From: Acidobacteriaceae bacterium
GTDB lineage: Bacteria; Acidobacteriota; Terriglobia; Terriglobales; Acidobacteriaceae
Length of the DNA: 6,795 nt
Assembly: GCA_030039895.1 (NCBI GenBank)
Contig: JASHUR010000077.1
Coordinates: 1-6,795 of the forward strand
Direction of reading: 5' to 3'
The position numbers and the translations under genes are program-made. Each line of letters starts with the position of its first letter. The stretch's first letter is position 1. The notes below the pieces were generated by a model. The model saw only the letters and a list, made by a program, of their open reading frames with translations, did no database searches and was not told the origin of the DNA. This document shows positions 6,211 through 6,795 of the stretch, in pieces.

Positions 6211-6239
6211 CATCTAGTAGGGGGTAAGCGTTTTGTCGA
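6211..6239 (-). promoter_or_regulatory. Candidate promoter for the asd-lysC-dapB operon
   Basis: The minus strand has TCGACA (6239-6234; 5 of 6 bases of TTGACA), a 17-base spacer, and TAGATG (6216-6211; only 3 of 6 bases of TATAAT). Transcription would start near 6203, giving an asd leader of about 210 bases. The -35 box overlaps the start codon of the divergent cupin gene, so the two genes could interfere. The poor -10 keeps confidence low. I see no lysine riboswitch pattern that I can support in 5991-6210. Confidence 0.22.
6219..6224 (+). promoter_or_regulatory. Ribosome-binding site of the cupin gene
   Basis: AGGGGG ends 8 bases before the TTG at 6233. It is the best ribosome-binding site near the start of the cupin frame and supports the TTG start. 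Confidence 0.55.
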
Positions 6240-6637
6240 AATATCTTCCACTCAGCGTTGTCCATTCTTCAGAGTTCGATCCCGGTACGGCCCAGACGCC
6301 GGGATCGTTGCGTCTGGCCGCAGTCGCGCAAAATCGAGGGATCGATACGGGCCTGTGGGGCGGAACATTCCTGGTCGAGCCGGGCGCCCGCACGGGAATT
6401 CACCATCACGGCAAGCAGGAGACGATCGTGTACGTGCTGGAGGGTTCGTCGCGGGTGCGATGGGGCGAGCATGGAGAGTCAGAGATCACGGTACATGCAG
6501 GAGACTTTCTGCATGTACCGGCCTGGACGCCGCACATGGAAATCAATCCTTCTGCCGATGAGCCGTTTCGCTGGATCGTGGTGCGCAGCACAGCGGAACC
6601 GATCGTGGTCAACCTTCCTGACGATTACTGGGGCTGA
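6233..6637 (+). CDS. Small single-domain cupin protein
   Basis: A 134-residue cytoplasmic protein made of one Cupin_2-type beta barrel. Motif 1, G-(X)5-HxH-(X)3-E, is seen as GARTGIHHHGKQE (51-63), with H57, H59 and E63 as likely metal ligands. Motif 2 is GDFLHVPAWTPHMEIN (90-105), matching G-(X)5-P-X-x-(X)2-H-(X)3-N, with H101 as the fourth ligand. The full ligand set suggests a bound divalent metal such as Fe, Mn, Ni or Zn. Stand-alone cupins of this size have many roles (dioxygenase, isomerase, sugar or small-molecule binding), and nothing here decides between them. The start is TTG, backed by AGGGGG 8 bases upstream; it is the only start giving a complete N-terminal strand. It is transcribed away from asd and ends 51 bases from a convergent gene. 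It contains a perfect 12-bp inverted repeat at residues 86-96. Confidence 0.85.
   Translation: MSKYLPLSVVHSSEFDPGTAQTPGSLRLAAVAQNRGIDTGLWGGTFLVEPGARTGIHHHGKQETIVYVLEGSSRVRWGEHGESEITVHAGDFLHVPAWTPHMEINPSADEPFRWIVVRSTAEPIVVNLPDDYWG
6489..6520. repeat. Perfect 12-bp inverted repeat inside the cupin gene
   Basis: CGGTACATGCAG (6489-6500) and CTGCATGTACCG (6509-6520) are exact reverse complements separated by 8 bases (GAGACTTT). The arms code for T-V-H-A and L-H-V-P around the second cupin motif. No T run follows on either strand, so it is not a standard terminator. It could fold in mRNA or be a two-fold protein-binding site. Confidence 0.9.
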
Positions 6638-6688
6638 ATGCAGCGAGGTCCCTCAGCCTTGCCGGATGTGGCCGCCTGTCTTGCGGGA

Positions 6689-6795
6689 CTACTGCGTTGC
6701 AGGCATGGCGTAGGTGAAGTCTACGGTGGTGGTTTTGTGCGGTTCCACGGTGACAGTTGCGGTCTTCTCACCCAGCTGCTCGTGGTCGGCGACCA
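6689..6795 (-). CDS. C-terminal end of a carboxypeptidase-regulatory-like (beta-sandwich) protein, partial
   Basis: Reading the minus strand from the window edge, 35 codons including the TAG stop (6691-6689) are open. The sequence contains HEQLGEKTATVTVEPHKTTT (ending about 10 residues before the C-terminus) and VDFTYAMPATQ at the very end. A 'LGE...TVTV...TTTVDFTY' ending is typical of carboxypeptidase-regulatory-like or transthyretin-like beta-sandwich domains, which in Acidobacteriota occur in many exported proteins. The alternating hydrophobic/Thr pattern fits two final beta strands. The body of the gene lies beyond the window, so signal peptide, length and partners are unknown. It converges with the cupin gene; the 51 bases between hold only a weak 6-bp inverted repeat (GGCTGA/TCAGCC). 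Confidence 0.65.
   Translation of the reverse strand, partial: VADHEQLGEKTATVTVEPHKTTTVDFTYAMPATQ

Noticed and set aside
5923..6213. 96-codon minus-strand frame overlapping the start of asd, considered as a leader peptide
   Set aside because: It is too long for an attenuation peptide, has no lysine run, no ribosome-binding site that I can see, and overlaps asd in another frame.
4087..6227. Two long plus-strand open frames (about 430-440 codons) antisense to lysC and asd
   Set aside because: They are Gly/Ala/Asp-rich mirror frames produced by the G+C-rich third positions of the real genes, with no recognisable domain and no ribosome-binding site.
5991..6251. 87-codon open extension upstream of the asd ATG, in frame
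   Set aside because: It has no similarity to any Asd N-terminus, is Pro/Arg-rich, and the NADP-binding strand starts right after the ATG at 5990. Open frames are common in this G+C-rich DNA.
6632..6658. Inverted repeat GGCTGA/TCAGCC after the cupin gene as a shared terminator
   Set aside because: Stem of only 6 bp, 15-base loop, overlaps the stop codon, and no T run follows on either strand.

Overview
This is a chromosomal window of about 60% G+C from a Gram-negative bacterium. The best guess is a member of the Acidobacteriota (Terriglobia/Acidobacteriaceae-like). That guess is inference: it rests on moderate-high G+C, TTG starts behind good ribosome-binding sites, a protein tail resembling the carboxypeptidase-regulatory-like (transthyretin-fold) domains common in that phylum, and a WaaE-like glycosyltransferase. 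No marker gene fixes the taxonomy.

Most of the window is one minus-strand block, read right to left: asd (aspartate-semialdehyde dehydrogenase), lysC (aspartokinase), dapB (dihydrodipicolinate reductase), a family 2 glycosyltransferase, then dapA (dihydrodipicolinate synthase). The stop of asd overlaps the start of lysC by 4 bases. dapB starts 2 bases after the lysC stop, and dapA starts 12 bases after the glycosyltransferase stop. Together LysC, Asd, DapA and DapB carry aspartate through aspartyl phosphate, aspartate semialdehyde and dihydrodipicolinate to tetrahydrodipicolinate, the common trunk for lysine and meso-diaminopimelate (peptidoglycan). LysC has two C-terminal ACT domains and resembles the lysine-inhibited E. 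coli enzyme. The glycosyltransferase has no role in this pathway. It is poorer in G+C than its neighbours and carries its own strong ribosome-binding site, so it looks like an insertion or a cell-envelope passenger.

Downstream of dapA on the same strand, after about 160 non-coding bases, lies a RimJ/RimL-type GNAT acetyltransferase, followed by a weak terminator-like hairpin. At the left edge a strong ribosome-binding site and TTG codon probably mark the first 14 codons of another minus-strand gene.

On the right, a small plus-strand cupin gene diverges from asd across a 242-base intergenic region. This region holds a candidate asd promoter, an unusually long asd leader and two short direct repeats. 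The cupin gene contains a perfect 12-bp inverted repeat inside its metal-site coding region, the most statistically surprising structure here. The window ends in the C-terminal 34 codons of a convergent minus-strand gene. I found no mobile element, CRISPR array, tRNA or rRNA, and no clear sign of a wholly new system. The genes themselves are mostly standard metabolism.
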